From Hibiscus mutabilis (taxonomy: Eukaryota > Streptophyta > Magnoliopsida > Malvales > Malvaceae): DNA of 64,000 bases. A program made the translations under genes and the position numbers. The stretch's first letter is position 1. The number at the start of each line of letters is the position of its first letter. This document shows, piece by piece, positions 9,197 through 21,830 of the stretch. Location of the stretch: NCBI GenBank assembly GCA_019671005.1, contig CM033732.1, positions 11,443,932 to 11,507,931 of the forward strand, written 5' to 3'. The notes under the pieces were generated by a model. The model worked only from the letters and a program-made list of their open reading frames with translations, searched no databases and was not told the origin of the DNA.

Positions 9197-11077
9197 GAAT
9201 GATTATGGATGAATATTTTGAGCTGAATTTCAACATGCAGGCATGAAACTTGACTAATTGAAGGTTGGTAACATAAAAATGGGATAAGTTCTTGATATTT
9301 TTTGGAATTGCAATTTGGTCTTTAAATTGCAATTGCACCTCAATTGGATGCCGATTCAATGCCCGATTGAGTTGAGTTTTCACCTATGGTCAGCGTGAAC
9401 ACATAGGACAATAATTTGCATCTAGATAAGATAAAAATGGATGTGTTTCGAGTTTCTTCTTCACGGTTTACCTCGGTAAACCTAATGTAGCTCACTCTGT
9501 TTGGTCTTACGACTAGGCCAGGTCGAGGAGGTTACACCTTTAAACCTAAGGTAGTGTGAAAGAAACTCTGACCCTTTTAAATTTGAGGATACTGAGTTGA
9601 AAACTGATCTTGTTCATTTCGAGGAGAAAAAATTGAACCCCCACTCATTTAAACCTGAGGTAGTGTGTAAAGAAACTTTGCCCCTTTTAAATATAAGGGT
9701 GCCGAGTAGTAACTAATCTTTGTATTCCTGTCAAAATCAACAAATGTTATGATTGTAATGAGTTAGCATGATCCTAGGGATGCCTAACTCATGAATGCAT
9801 GACACATTTTATGGTGGAAAAATTTCCAATTTCTGCTTCATCTGATCTTTACATATTTGCTCACTCAATCCAGTGATCTTGTAATCCTGACAAAATAATC
9901 ATAAATAGTCATATCCACTGTCTCTACTTCGCCATTCTCATTCTTTGCATCTCTTTGCTTCATAGAAAACATATGATCCTTGCATGTTTGGTCATTTAAT
10001 CCAGTTATATTGTATTCTTGGTTGGAGAGACGATCTTTTTATCTTTAGATTCCTAAACATTATTTTAACCTAGATTTTTGGCATCCCAATTGACAAACCA
10101 GCGGTTGTAGTTAATGCATCAATATTGAGTGAAATGCCTCCTTGAGTGCCTCCAAAATTTGTACAAAATCTCCAAACACACTCTAATGTTTGTAAAATTG
10201 TATTGATTGTTGGAGGAAAGGTTAGCGACTGAGTAGGCGATGTTACCTTAAAATAATATCGAGCACCTTCAATCTTTTTGTGAGTTCTTGAATTATTGTC
10301 GATAGTGTTTTGGATTGCTTGTAGAGGAATCTTCGTAGCAAGACTTACCTCTACCTTAAATGTATTTGTATGATATTGGAGTTTTAATCACTCACTTACC
10401 AAGATTGGGGATCTTGAATCCTTAATTTACGTGAATTAAACTAATTGGGTGGCGTAATTTGCTCATTGAGTGAAATCCCATGCTCGTGCTAATGAAATGA
10501 TCAGAGCTAAAATAATGAACCACATCATAATCCTTATACTTTTAAACCATTTTCAGAGTAATGCACAAAATTCTCTTATGTTATATGAATATTAATCCAG
10601 TTGGTTCCCATTCCATCTAAGATGCTTATGTAGGTGAAGGGGATGCAAAAAAAATCAAAAGTTAAGTTTTGGAATGTAGGCTTTTTAATAATGTGGAAAA
10701 CATAGAGGCAATTACAAAAAGGTAAAATCAAGTATTCGGATACTAAGGGCCAAAGTATTCCGAGTCAATACACATGAAGTCTTCCAAATGTAGCCTTTGT
10801 CAAAAAGATTTCGAACACCACAACGATGTGTGAAGATGTGATGTCTCTTCCAAAATACTAGCTTCTTGAGGGAGTTATTCATTATATGCCTAATCTCGAT
10901 TTATATCCGAGAAGACCTTTACAAATTTTCATCTTGAACCCCACTTTTATTTTTTTTTCTTTTTAAGTCTAAAGCATCCTTACATGTTTTCACTTTTAGA
11001 CCCATTCATTATTTTTTTGAAGCACCCTTTCGAGTTTTCACTTTGCCTTTTAAATTTTTTTCTTTTTTTCTTCTTTT
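9197..11077 (-). other. 3' untranslated region of a Tat/Ogre-like element
   Basis: Non-coding. It lies directly 3' (minus strand) of the Tat integrase at 11078 and has the repetitive make-up of that lineage. Two similar blocks with TTTAAACCTRAGGTAGTG occur near 9540 and 9650. Two copies of a GCAYCCTT...GTTTTCACTTT motif occur near 10973 and 11018, the same motif family that is iterated at 49590-50540. No gene is visible. Confidence 0.6.
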
Positions 11078-13528
11078 TTAGGCATAGTATCGCTTGGCTG
11101 AGTTCGAATTCACTGGGTTTTGGGGTTTCAATCTGTCGATCTCGGCCAAAATCAATATTCCTCCGAAGAAGGCTTTTGTTACAACGTAGGGTCCCTCCCA
11201 ATTGGGCGTCCACTTTCCACGAGAATCTCTCTGGATTGGCAGCATCTTTTTCAATACTAAGTCTCCTTCACGAAATTCTCTCGGGCGGACCTTCTTATCA
11301 TGAGCTCGTATCAACCTTTTTTGATACATTTGGCCATGTCATATTTCCTTCAACCTGTTTTCTTCAATCAGATTCAATTGGTCATATCTTTCATGGAGTA
11401 TAATTTTGCTTATATCATAATACAAAGTGACATCAATCGGTAACACGACTTATATTCCATGGGCTAGCGAGAATGGCATTGCCTTGGTAGATGTATGCAC
11501 AGAAGTTTGGTATGTGTACAAGGCAAATGTTAACTTATCGTGCCAATCCTTATAGGTGTCGGTCATCTTGGCGACTATCATTTTGATTTTTTTGTTGGCT
11601 ACCTCCACTGCCCCATTCATCTTTGGGCGATAGGTTACTGAGTTATGATGCTTAATATTGAATTGCTCATAGACCTCGTCCACCATTTTTTTGTTCAAGT
11701 TGGAGGCATTGTCGGTGATGATTCTTTCAGTCATGCGATAGTGGCAAATATTCTCTTTCTTAAGGAATTTGTAGACTTTTGCTCTAATGATGCTTGCATA
11801 AGAGGTTGCTTCAACCAATTTGGTGAAGTAGTCGATGGCTTCCAAAATGAACCTATGTCTGTTTGATGCTTTTGGGTGAATTTTCCCAATTACATCCATT
11901 CCACCATATTGAAAAAGGTCAAAGAGCATTCATGCCATGAAGCGGTTGCGGTGGTGCATGTATCATGTTAGCATAAATCTAACGCTTGTTGCATTTTTAG
12001 GCATAGTTAATGCAATCTCCCTCCATGGTGGACCAATAATATCCAAGGAACACAATTTACCTAGTCATGGTGAACCCGCTAGGGTGGGTTCCACAAACTC
12101 CTTTGTGAACTTCCTCTAAGATCAATTGGGCTTCTTTGGCATCCATGCATCTTAATAAGACTTGGTCTTGACTTTTCTTGTATAGGATCTCTCCGTCGAG
12201 GATGTACCCAATGGCCATTCTTCTAATTGTTCTTTTATTGTTCTCGGTTGCTTGTTGTGGATACACTTGACATTTTTATGTACTGCAAGATGTCGTGGTA
12301 ACATGAAAGACAATCTGGTGGAGAGGGAGTCAGCTGTTTGATTATCTCAGCACCGGTATTATCTCAGCACCTCGATTTGCTTGAAACATCGCTACTAATG
12401 TGGAGAGGGAGTCAGCTGTTTGATTATCTTATTTGGGGAGATACTTAAAAGTGATCTCGTCGAACTCTTTGATTAGTTCAAGGACCAACTTGTGATACTC
12501 AATTAACTTCGCATCCTTTGTCTTTCATTCTCCCTAGATTTGATAGATGACCAATGAAAAATCCTCGAAGACACTTAGAACTTTGATCTTTCTCTCTATT
12601 GCTGCTCGTAATCCCATTATGCAAGCCACGTATTCTACCATATTATTGGTACAGAAAAATTCTAACCAGCTAGTGAAAGGGTAGTGTTTACGATTGGGCA
12701 AGACCAAAATTACCCTGATGCCGTATCATAAAGAATTTTCTGCGTTGTCAAAATTTAAGACCAGTGACTCTGATGGGCCATTCTCCTCTTTGGCTGAGAT
12801 ATACATGAGGTATTTATCAGGAAAATTAAAGTTTAGGGCCTTGTAGTTGTCTGAGGCGCGACTTGACAAAAAAACTGCTATGACACTCTCATTTACTGCT
12901 TTCTAACTAACATACTCAATATCGTATTCTGAAAGCAACATTTACCATCGGGCCAATCTTTCTGACAAGGCTAGTGCTTTCATCATGAATTTTAAAGGGT
13001 TAAGCTTCGATCTCAACCACACGGTGTGGTATAACATATATTGTTGGAGTCTCTTAGTTGCACATACCAGAGCGTAACACAACTTCTCAATTGGCAAATA
13101 TCATTCAGTTAATTTCTTGGTTAGATAATAGATCGCCCTTTCTTTTCTTCCGATGTTGTCGTCCTGTCCCAATACATAGCCCATTTAGTGTTCATACACT
13201 ATCAGGTACCTGATTAGAGGTATTACCAGAACAAGTGGTACCAATATGGGATGATTTGACAACTTTTTTTTTTAATTTTGTTCAAGGCTGTTTGGCATTC
13301 TTCAATCTATATTCTCGGGATATTCTTTCTGAGCAACCTGAACACCAGATCAGATTTCTAGGTCATCCGAGAGATGAAGCAGGAGATGTAGTTGAGCCTT
13401 CCTAGGAAACCTTGAACCTCTTTTTGTGTTTGCAGGGGATAAAGCTCCTAGATTGCTCTTACCTTATTCGAGTCAATCTCAATCCCTTTCTTGCTTACGA
13501 CAAAACCCAAGAGTTTTCCTAATGTAAC
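11078..13528 (-). pseudogene. pol: Tat/Ogre-like pol remnant: RT thumb, RNase H, integrase
   Basis: Broken minus-strand polyprotein, read from 13528 down. 13290-13528 is the RT tail (KLLGFVVSKKGIE, then VQGFLGRLNYIS). 12267-13290 is the RNase H region, heavily decayed. 12057-12266 is the integrase zinc region (EEVHKGVCGTHPSG). 11450-11929 is the integrase core with the Asp of GMDVIGKI, the Asp of ITDNASN and the Glu of NGAVEVANK all present. 11078-11329 is the C-terminal domain (REFREGDLVLKK ... NWEGPYVV) ending at a natural stop. Frameshifts separate these blocks. The family call comes from remembered Tat/Ogre integrases. The RT palm is lost where an LTR inserted at 13529. Confidence 0.85.
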
Positions 13529-14152
13529 TGATCGGTGAATAATCGTCACACGAACTGTGCAAGCGTACACTACTGATGCAAGTATAGTTAACAGGTGAAT
13601 CCTTTTAGATATCGATCCCACGACGATAGGTACTTAGTTGTATTATTACGTGACTACAAAAAATTTTGTAAATAGAAAGATTGTGAGTGCAATGGTGGTT
13701 GTAATGGAGAAATAAAGTATTGAATGTAGGATCAATTGTGAGAGCAAAAATAAACAAGTATACGAAATATTAAGAAAAGATCTGGATCCTCTTGGTTCAG
13801 CTTGGCAGATTATCATGTGCAGAAAGGAAACACGATACGATGGTTCATTTGGAGAATAAAATACTAAGCTCGCTTACTGACTTTCATTCAACTTTCAACT
13901 AATGACTCAAATTTGTAGATTGACCACAACTCTCTTTGTTTGTCAAAACTACAAATCCTAGAGCAAGTGGATCAGCTCTCATTGCATCCTCATCCAACTC
14001 TCATTGTAATGGATTGTTAATTTGAACTGTCACTATATCTCTCAATGTAAATAATGATGTTAAACACTCTCATGCAAACAAAGTTCAAATCCAACAATTG
14101 AAATAAGAGAAAAGCTAATAAGATTATATTGAACTTAAAAACCAAGTTTAAA
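13529..14152 (-). repeat. LTR 3' end inserted in the Tat RT
   Basis: On the minus strand this ends ...CACCGATCA at 13529, exactly where the Tat reverse-transcriptase frame breaks. GTAAC (13524-13528) is the candidate target duplication, and its partner is not visible. Wording such as CTTGCATCAGTAGTGTACGC resembles Athila/Tat LTR tails. The rest of this LTR was lost when another LTR inserted at 14153. No coding content. Confidence 0.55.
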
Positions 14153-15540
14153 TGTAACACCCATACCCGTATCCACCACTGAATACGAGTTAGAGATGTC
14201 ATATGACACTTGTACAATAGTTCTTATTTCAAAACCGGTAAATTTTTGTTTCTTTAAAATATAAATAATTTACTATTTTCTAAAAGAATATTTAAACGCG
14301 TAAAATTTAAAACTAATATTTTTAAGTTCAATCTGAACCTAGATTCAGGCAGCAACATGGCAGTTAACTTCTAATTTATATGATTAATAAAACTGCCTGA
14401 ATTAAAAATCATTTGGATAGCTAATAAAATGCGATTTCAATCCACTATAAGTTTACATATTCATGTTTATAACATCACAACCATTTCAAACATTTTCTTA
14501 ACAAAGTAACCCAAAACATTTATAATTTACACGCCAACTAATAATATCAAAAAGGGACAATGGGCTTTAAACATTCACTTATTTAAAATATCAAAAGATA
14601 TTAACATTTCACAATATCATATATAAGTGCATTGGGCAGTTCATACCCGAAAATTTTTCATAGTTCATAAAAAATATAGTAGAGATGCACTCACCTATTG
14701 CCTCACTAGAAAACTTTACCTTTATACACCGCTTCACTTTTGCACTTTTTCTTTGTCTTTAGGATTGCTCAGTTCCCGGTTTGGATTACGATTATGATCT
14801 ACAATAATTTCACCAACATATACAATTCAAGTATATGTTAGTATCATCCTAACATAAAACCATATTAGGAGTAATGACAATATTCCTACTCTATTCATAT
14901 ATTTCCCAAACTTTACAATTTAGTCCTCAACACTTTACAACCTTTCACATTAGTCCAAATAACCTTCTAAAACATAAAAAATCATCCTTACACCATTTCT
15001 AACCTTTGGAAATTTTTTCCATAATTTTCCCCAAATTTCCTCTAGTTGCCGAATTTGAAAGGTCACTTTGACCGAAATTTCCAACTTGATTCAAGCATAA
15101 ATTCAACCTCCAAACATCATATTCAAGCTTCTAACATCATTTCCAATTCAAATAGAAATTTTGCAAGAGTTTCCCCTAATTTTTCAATTTTCCCAAATAA
15201 CACCTAAAACAAGAATCATGTTGTTTTCATCATATCAAGCATGTAACATCATCACAACCTCAAATGCAATTAAAAAAATCTTTAAAACATGAAATATCAA
15301 CTTGTTCTTCATAAACCCTAATCTCCAATCTCAACATATAAGCATGGAAACCACTAAAAAAATATACCAATTGAAGGAGAATTCAATGGAGATTAATTCT
15401 CTATTTCACGTTTCAACCCAAAACTAATCGAATCAAGCCAAAAATTGAATAAAAATTTCCTTACCTTGGCTATGGTGTTTTCAGCCTTGAGGAGAAAGAT
15501 GAGCAAATTTCTAGTTTTTTTCTTCAATTAATTTCTAAGA
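14153..15540 (-). repeat. Chromovirus-type LTR, truncated
   Basis: Left edge TGTAACACCCATACCC is the inverted 3' end of a chromovirus LTR (...GGGTGTTACA). A GCAGCAACATGGCAG...AGGCAG block near 14350-14400 matches, inverted, 36870-36940, so this is the same family as 34462-37099. The right side stops near 15540 against integrase of element E, with no TG end and no repeat of TTAAA (14148-14152). The insertion was therefore trimmed by later deletion. The frame called at 14017-14217 is not a gene. Confidence 0.65.
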
Positions 15541-16117
15541 CAAATGGCATTCCCATGTAGTCAAAGACTCAAACATCAAATAGTTCAACTTCAAGGCTAA
15601 CTTGCATGGGTAGCTTATTTCTTCAAGAGATGTTCCCTGTTCTTTGGATCTATCGTAAGCCTTTAGTACACCTGGGCATCTCTAAACAAGGTTGACCAAT
15701 AGAATCCAAATTGCAGGACCCTTGCAGTAATCTTTTGCCCTTTAAAGTGCCTTTCGTATGGAGTGGAATGGCAATGGTAAATGATACTTTATTGTTCTTC
15801 TTTGGGTACACATCTCCGGATCATCTTATCGGCGTATTTCTTGAAAAGGTAGGGCTCATCCCAATAATAGTAGCGTCTATCATATTGGAATTTGTTTCGT
15901 CCCTAACTACTAAGATCACAAGGAAAATATCACTAACAAGAAAGTTAACAATATTAGCATACCACGACAACACCGTAGCATACTGTAGTTTCTCGTTAGG
16001 GAATTCTTCTTTGATATCAAGTGGATGATCACATGCATTCACAAGCTTATAGAGATTGTCGGCTACTTGATTTTCAGTACCTTTTCTATCCACTACCTCA
16101 ATGTCAAATTCTTGCAA
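15541..16117 (-). pseudogene. pol: Element E integrase, N-terminal part
   Basis: Starts with the RNase H/integrase junction (QEFDIEVVDRKGTENQVADNL) at 16117 and enters the integrase zinc region. Decayed matches to HFGGTRTAAKVLQSGLYWPT and MPLQNIIEVELFDVWG of element B can be followed to about 15555. There a Trp codon has become TGA just before the core's first catalytic region (VFDYMGMPF). It is cut by the LTR junction at 15541. Confidence 0.8.
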
Positions 16118-16218
16118 TAGTAAAATCCACCTAATAAGTCTAGGTTTAACATCTTTTTAGTCACTAAATATTTAATGGTTGAATGATCAGTATGCACAAT
16201 GACTTTAGTTCCTATAAG

Positions 16219-16479
16219 TTATGCCTTAGATTTATCAAATGCAAAAACTACAGCAAGCAGTTCTTTTTCATTGGTAGTGTAGTTTAATTGTGCCTCATTT
16301 AGGGTGCGGCTAGCATAATATATCACATGAAAGATCTTACTCCGACTCTGACCAAGAATGGCGCCAACAACAGAATCACTAGCATCGCGTATAAGCTCAA
16401 AGGGTTGTGACCAATCGGGGACACTAAAACCAGTATAGAAATAAGTTCCTTCCTTAAGGTTTCGAATGCTGCATGACAT
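16219..16479 (-). pseudogene. pol: Element E RNase H domain
   Basis: Contains PFELIRDASDSVVGAILGQ and NYTTNEKELLAVVFAFDK, corresponding to PFELMCDASDFAVGAVLGQ and NYTTTEKELLAVVFAFDKF in element B. The Asp and Glu typical of Ty3 RNase H are present. It would degrade the RNA strand during reverse transcription. The frame is open for 86 codons only. Confidence 0.85.
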
Positions 16480-16563
16480 TGGCCATCAAACTCGAATGCT
16501 CTATTCTACTCAAGCATCAAGCATAATGAGTTTAAGATCTTAGAGAAATCCTTAATGAATCTC

Positions 16564-17451
16564 CTATAGAAATCGGCATGGCCAATGAAGCTTTGAATGA
16601 ATTTGACATTTTATTGGGGTGAAAGCTTCTATGACTTCTATCTTGCCTCTATCCACTTCAATGCCTTGTTTGGAAATACTGTGGCCTAAGACAATACCTT
16701 TGGCAACCATGAAGTGGCACTTTTCCAAATTAAGCACGGGGTCGGTTTCCTCACATCTCTTCAACACCTTGGCAAGGTTGCCTAGGCATTAATCAAATGA
16801 GTCTACATAGACAAAAAATCATCCATGAAGATCTCCATAAAGTCATCCACCATGTCCGGAAAGATGACCATCAAACAACGTTGAATGGTTACTGGAGCAT
16901 TGCATAGGCCAAAGGGAATTCGGCGAAAGGCATAAATGCCACAAGGATATGTGAGTATTGTTTTCTCTTGTTCCTCTTGTGCTATATCAATATGGTTGCA
17001 CCCAGAGTAACCGTCCAAGAAGAAATAGTAGGGTTTCTCTGCAAGCTTGACGAGCATCTTGTCAATAAACGGCAAAGGGAAGTGATCCTTTTTTATGGCT
17101 TTGTTCAGCTTCTGATAGTCAATAGAGATCCACCATCTAATAACGGTTTTAGTTGGGAAGAGTTCATCGGCATTGTTCTTTATCACATTCATGCCTCCTT
17201 TCTTCATCACGAACTTGACATAACTCACCCAAGAATTATCTGAGATAAGGTAGATGATTGATGATCTCCTTTATAACCACATTCCTCATAATCAGGTTAA
17301 GTCTCCGATGTGGTAAAATTGAGATGTTATGACCATCTAAAAGCAAAATATTATGCATAAAAAGAGTAAGACTTATGCCCTTCAAGTCAACAATAGTCAA
17401 ACCAATAGCTTTCTTATGTTTAGTCAAACAACAATTTATTTTCTTGGTCAA
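16564..17451 (-). pseudogene. pol: Element E reverse transcriptase
   Basis: 17236-17451 is the lead-in (KHKKAIGLTIVDLKGIS). 16803-17228 is the palm, with DYQKLNKAIKKDHFPLPFID, LDGYSG and the active site FMDDF, so both catalytic Asp are intact. 16564-16767 is the thumb (CEETDPVLNLEKCHFMVAKGIVLGH). The blocks are separated by frameshifts and stops. Unlike element B, its YXDD-type box is unmutated, although the gene as a whole is dead. Confidence 0.88.
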
Positions 17452-17671
17452 ATAACAAGCTAGCAGATATGATTACAGGCAGCGTGTTATTTTCCCCTAA
17501 ATATGCAATCTTTAATTGTAGGGGAAGAGGCTTTAAGTCAATTTTAGGCAGATGCTCCAACGATGGCTTTAGGGATTTAAACCCTACAAAATCCAAAGGT
17601 TCAAAGGAACCTGGACTGCTGAGTACAACATTGGATTGTTTAGTTTCCTCCTTACATTCTTCTTCAGCTTC

Positions 17672-18381
17672 TTACATTGCCTTGTCGAATTCAGATTTCT
17701 CTACAGCATTGAGTACATTATTGCAGCATATTTTTTCAAGGTTTTCTTCAACTAGGGTTTCCTCACTTTGCACAAGCTGGCACTCTTCATAGTCATTCAC
17801 GTACTTCATAGTGTTAAAGACATTGAGTGTGATCTTTAGGTCATTCATCTTCATAGTAAATTCACCCTTTTCACAATCGATCACAATACGTCTGGTAGCA
17901 AGAAATAGTCTCCCGAGGATGATGGGAGCATTCTCGTCGGCTTTACAGTCAAGGATCATGAAATTTTTTTGAAAAAAAATATGTCTACCTTGACCAGGAC
18001 ATCTTCAATCCTTCTATCAGGTCGAATTTAGGAACGATCAGCCAATTAAAGGATTATCGATGTAGGTTTATCCCTTTCCATGCCTAGATTCATAAAAACT
18101 AATTTTGGCATCAAGTTGACATTTGCACCGAGATCATATAAAGCACATCCAGAGTAGTTATGGCCTATAGAACATGGGATGGTAAAACTGCTAGGGTCCT
18201 TTATTTTGGGTGGCAAATTACTGAGCACCGCCACGTACTCGCCTGTTGTAGCAACAATTTCAACTTCGCCCACCATCCTCTTCTTGGCTACTATATCTTT
18301 TAGAAACTTTGTATAGATCGGTATTTGATCGATGACCTCTAAGAATGGGACATCGATGTGTAACTGTTTAAGCATCTTCAT
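17672..18381 (-). pseudogene. pol: Element E protease
   Basis: 18046-18381 carries the Athila pre-protease region and the motif LYDLGANVNLMPKLVF, with Asp-Leu-Gly-Ala at the aspartic protease active site. 17672-17959 continues with ILDCKADENAPIILGRLFL. The two are out of frame near 17960-18045, where a run of A residues expanded. It would process Gag-Pol. Confidence 0.85.
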
Positions 18382-20124
18382 AAATTTCTAGAACTGAGCA
18401 TCTTGTTTCTGAGCTTTCAATAGTTGTAGAAATGGAGGCGAAGGTATAGGCTCATCGCGTGGTTCACCAAAGGTACATCTCTGGGTGTAGGAGCATCGAC
18501 ATATTTCTTACTTAGAGAGGAATCAACAAGTGAACCTCCCCCAAACTTGTTATATCTGGTCAATTGTGTACCACTCTGCAATATGATTGCATTGCATTGC
18601 TCCGCACCAAAGGTCTTAGTGACTTTAGTATCGATAGGTAAATTGCCTTAAGGTCTCATTTTTAAGATCTGGGCAATCTACCCAACTAGTGTCTTCAAGG
18701 ACTGTAGTTAAGCGGTATGATTATGCAATATGGATTTTTGGTTTTGTCACATGACGTATTGCATTGTGAGCATGTCGCCATGGTTCTTAAAATTCGTTAA
18801 ATGATCTTGCATAATAACTCAGGAAGTATCCATAAAACTTTGATAAGAAATGTCAAAAGAATTAGAATTGGTAGTAGAAACTCCCTGGTTCTGCCTTTGA
18901 GTTTTCTATTGAATTCCAGGAGGCTCTATTGTAGCATTCTGTTTAGCTCTTGTATTTCCACCCCAACCAAAATTGGGATGTTGACACCACCCTGGGTTAT
19001 AGATATTTGAGTAGGTATTTTTTTTGCGGTTAGCATTCCTTACGTAACATCTAGATTCTTGTTGCTGGGAGAATTTATTCGACTAGTGTTCCCAATCACA
19101 ATGCTCGTACGTGTATTAAATTACCTTAGCCTCTCGTATGTTGGATGGTGGTTGTATATTCTTGAGAAGATTTACGATGGTAGAGAGTTGAGCTGCCACA
19201 CTTTGGGAATCATCCAATTGAAGTGTTCCAGAAGATTTAGGGTCAAGATTCAATATCCCCGTAGGAAACTAATAGTCCTTATTAGCTATCTAATTGAGAA
19301 TGTCAAATGCCTTTTCAGGATATTTTTCAAGCAAGATACCGTTTGCTTAAGAGTCAATCTTCATTCTCATAGGAGCATTAACGTTATTATAGAACGTTAC
19401 CATTTTAGCCAATCATGAAATCCATGAATCGAGCACTTGCGTAGCATGTCTTTGTATATGCCCCATCATTCATACATGTATTCATCATCTCGTTGCTTGA
19501 ATGTTATGATGTCGCTTCACATTTGATTGTGCATGTTCGGTGGATTGTATCTGTGCAGAAAGCTTCTAAACAAGTTATCTCAGGATGTAATAGATCCTGA
19601 GGGTATGGTCTTGAACCATGTTCGGGCTCAATCTCGTAAGGAATAAGGGAACAGTTTTAGTCTCAACACATTATCAGGGACTCCCTGTTGTCTAAAATAG
19701 TCATAGACTTCAGGGAAAGCTTGAATGTGCTCTCGAGCATCCTCTCTTGTTGATCCACTGAATTGTCCAATGGAATTAACCATGTTGAACATAATAGGCT
19801 TGAGCTCAAAGTGAGCTGCCTCTATCGCTGGAACAACGATCACTGGAGTAAAGTCATTAAAAACATGTGCAAATTTGTTTGAATGGGTCATCTTGGATGG
19901 GCTAGTGGAGGAACACCTTGTTGTCCATTTTGTGCTTCATTAACGACTACTCCTTCTGCAATCACTCCTCCACCAGATGGTAGATCATCATCGACATTCC
20001 ATGCGTTATTTAGGTCATTTTGTTCTGCCATTATTCTATGTTCTATGCGTATCATTCGTAAGTATTTTTTGATCTCTGGATTGTAAGGAATAATTGGCTC
20101 CTCTTGATTTGTACGTCTGGTCAT
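18382..20124 (-). pseudogene. gag: Element E gag
   Basis: The ATG at 20124 gives MTRRTNQEEPIIPYNPEIKKY, aligned with the MTRARP start of A and B. The core at 19628-19891 (AAHFELKPIMFNMVNSIGQFSG ... LRLKLFPYSLRD) is in another frame. 18382-19627 holds only scattered decayed gag matches, with no long open frame. Confidence 0.82.
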
Positions 20125-20230
20125 GCACTATGAAACGCTTGAAAAGAAAGTAACACAAACAAAATAAAAAAACTTAGAATTAAAGTAAAGAAAATATTAA
20201 GCGCAATCAGTAAGTAATTATAATTATCAA

Positions 20231-20248
20231 TCCCCGACAACGACGCCA
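20231..20248 (-). promoter_or_regulatory. Primer binding site of element E
   Basis: On the minus strand TGGCGTCGTTGTCGGGGA. It matches the Athila tRNA-Asp site with two mismatches and begins five bases after the LTR's CA end. Confidence 0.8.
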
Positions 20249-20253
20249 AAACT

Positions 20254-21324
20254 TGATGCTTGCAAAATAGGTATGCAAATTAGAGCAAGTATATCCGTTG
20301 ATAAAGTAATAAAGTGATAAAGTTGAGTGTCGAACCAATAAAGATTGGATTAATAAATACGATGTAATCATACTCAAGAGTTAATGAGCAAATAATTGTT
20401 TGATAGTGGTTTATCAAAACTAATTGCAATAAAAATAAAGTTAATAAGAAGGCTATAGATAAAAATAAACCACTATTCGATAAAAAAGGCTAACAACGAA
20501 CATGATAAAAATAAACTAATAAAGTTAATTAGAAAACTAATTGCAATAAAAATAAAGTAACAATGAACATAATAGATAAAAAAGGCTATAGCTTTAAACA
20601 AGTAATTAAAACATAATATTCTAAAAACAATAAATCCAACAAAAGTATTTAACTCATGTTCGAGCAAACAATATCCATAATAAAAGTATTAAAGAACATG
20701 ATAGATTATAAAGTAAGAAGAAAGAAAGATCAAGTATCATCGACATCCTCTCCAAGCCCTCTAACTATGTTGCAGGTCTCGCACTCCTCAAGCCTCTCTC
20801 GATGTCTCTCGTCATGTGGAGACTCCTCCAGACCCTCGACTATGATGGTTCTCTGATAGCTGAAGTCTAAGAGTTGTTGTCTAAGATCAAGCTTCCTTTG
20901 TTTGTGGCCCTAGTCTTCTTTATATAGGCAAAAAAGCTACGGTTGAGAAATCCTAAAGTGCGCAAAGCCACTTAATAAGGGTCTTGCTTTCGCGCTTCAT
21001 TCAATGAGAGTAGATATCTGATGAAAGTCCATGTATGCCAAAAGTCTGGGTTCATTTCCAGCTCTATTGCTTTGTTGGCTTGTCACAAGAGGGATGCCAC
21101 TCCATTGCTCCAGTGCTCCTCTACCTCAGTTACTTCCTGCACAAGCACCACTAAAATGAATTACCTTTCCCATTAAATGCATCAATATATATCAATAAGC
21201 ATAGGCATATCAACTCTGCGTAAACTAAATGCAAACTAGACCTAAATGCAAACTATATGGGCTTAAACACATGCAAAAGCTAAGTAAAAAGGGTACAAAA
21301 TATAAGTTATCTATGTGGTCATCA
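20254..21324 (-). repeat. 5' LTR of element E
   Basis: 1071 bp. On the minus strand it begins TGATGACCACATAG and ends ...GCATCA. It is bounded by the primer site on one side and by the target DNA (CATGT, 21325-21329) on the other. The partner LTR is lost. Confidence 0.85.
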
Positions 21325-21830
21325 CATGTCACAATATATGCAGCTACCATATAATCACCCCTCTTTCTCTCAAAATTTCCTTCAAAATCCCCTCTTCTTT
21401 TTGTGTTTCCGGTGAATCTATGACCACCTCTTTATCGTGGTTCATTCTTTGCACCATACTCATTTTTAAGTTCTCCTCAACTTCGCAAACCAACCTCGAC
21501 CAAACTTCTTCCACACTGTTGTTCACCTTCGTTAGAATTGCAAGAAAACTGTTTGGTTTTCCTTGCTCTGCCATATCTCCTTCTTTCTCTTTGGCTTGTA
21601 TAAGCTCTTGTGGTGTTTTCTTTCCTTTGTGGGCTGGTTTTTTGTTTTTGGTGTCAGTTGTGAAACATGAATCATCCCTGTCATTTTGCATATCGCCATT
21701 GCGCTATCGTTGCCTTCTCCTTTCCTATTCTGGTGTCGTCTTGTGGGTTCATAAACTTTAGCTTTCAGAAATGTGGTAAAGGAAAGAGGTATGGAATGTG
21801 TGAGTGTTGGGTTAAGTATAAACATTGAAC
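21325..21830 (-). other. Unidentified reading frame, copy 1, in LTR-like DNA
   Basis: Minus-strand frames at 21344-21691 and 21532-21825 together match the plus-strand copy split at 23666/25213. Shared pieces are KSLYKPKRKKEIW, NSFLAILTKVNNS and ILRERGVI. A frameshift lies between the halves. It is rich in Lys/Glu with no recognisable domain. It lies in DNA that ends like a chromovirus LTR in the other copy. It could be a captured or LTR-resident gene fragment. Function unknown. Confidence 0.5.

Larger units (their letters stand above)
15541..21324 (-). mobile_element. Element E: decayed Athila element, 5' portion only
   Basis: Minus strand. It has a 5' LTR (20254-21324), tRNA-Asp-type primer site, gag, protease, RT, RNase H and the first part of integrase. 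The DNA ends abruptly inside integrase at about 15541, so the integrase C-terminus, any third ORF and the 3' LTR are missing. It is a different family from A/B: its LTR starts TGATGACCAC and its proteins are clearly diverged. All genes carry many stops and frameshifts. A 240-bp relic of the same LTR type lies at 49079-49318. Confidence 0.85.
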
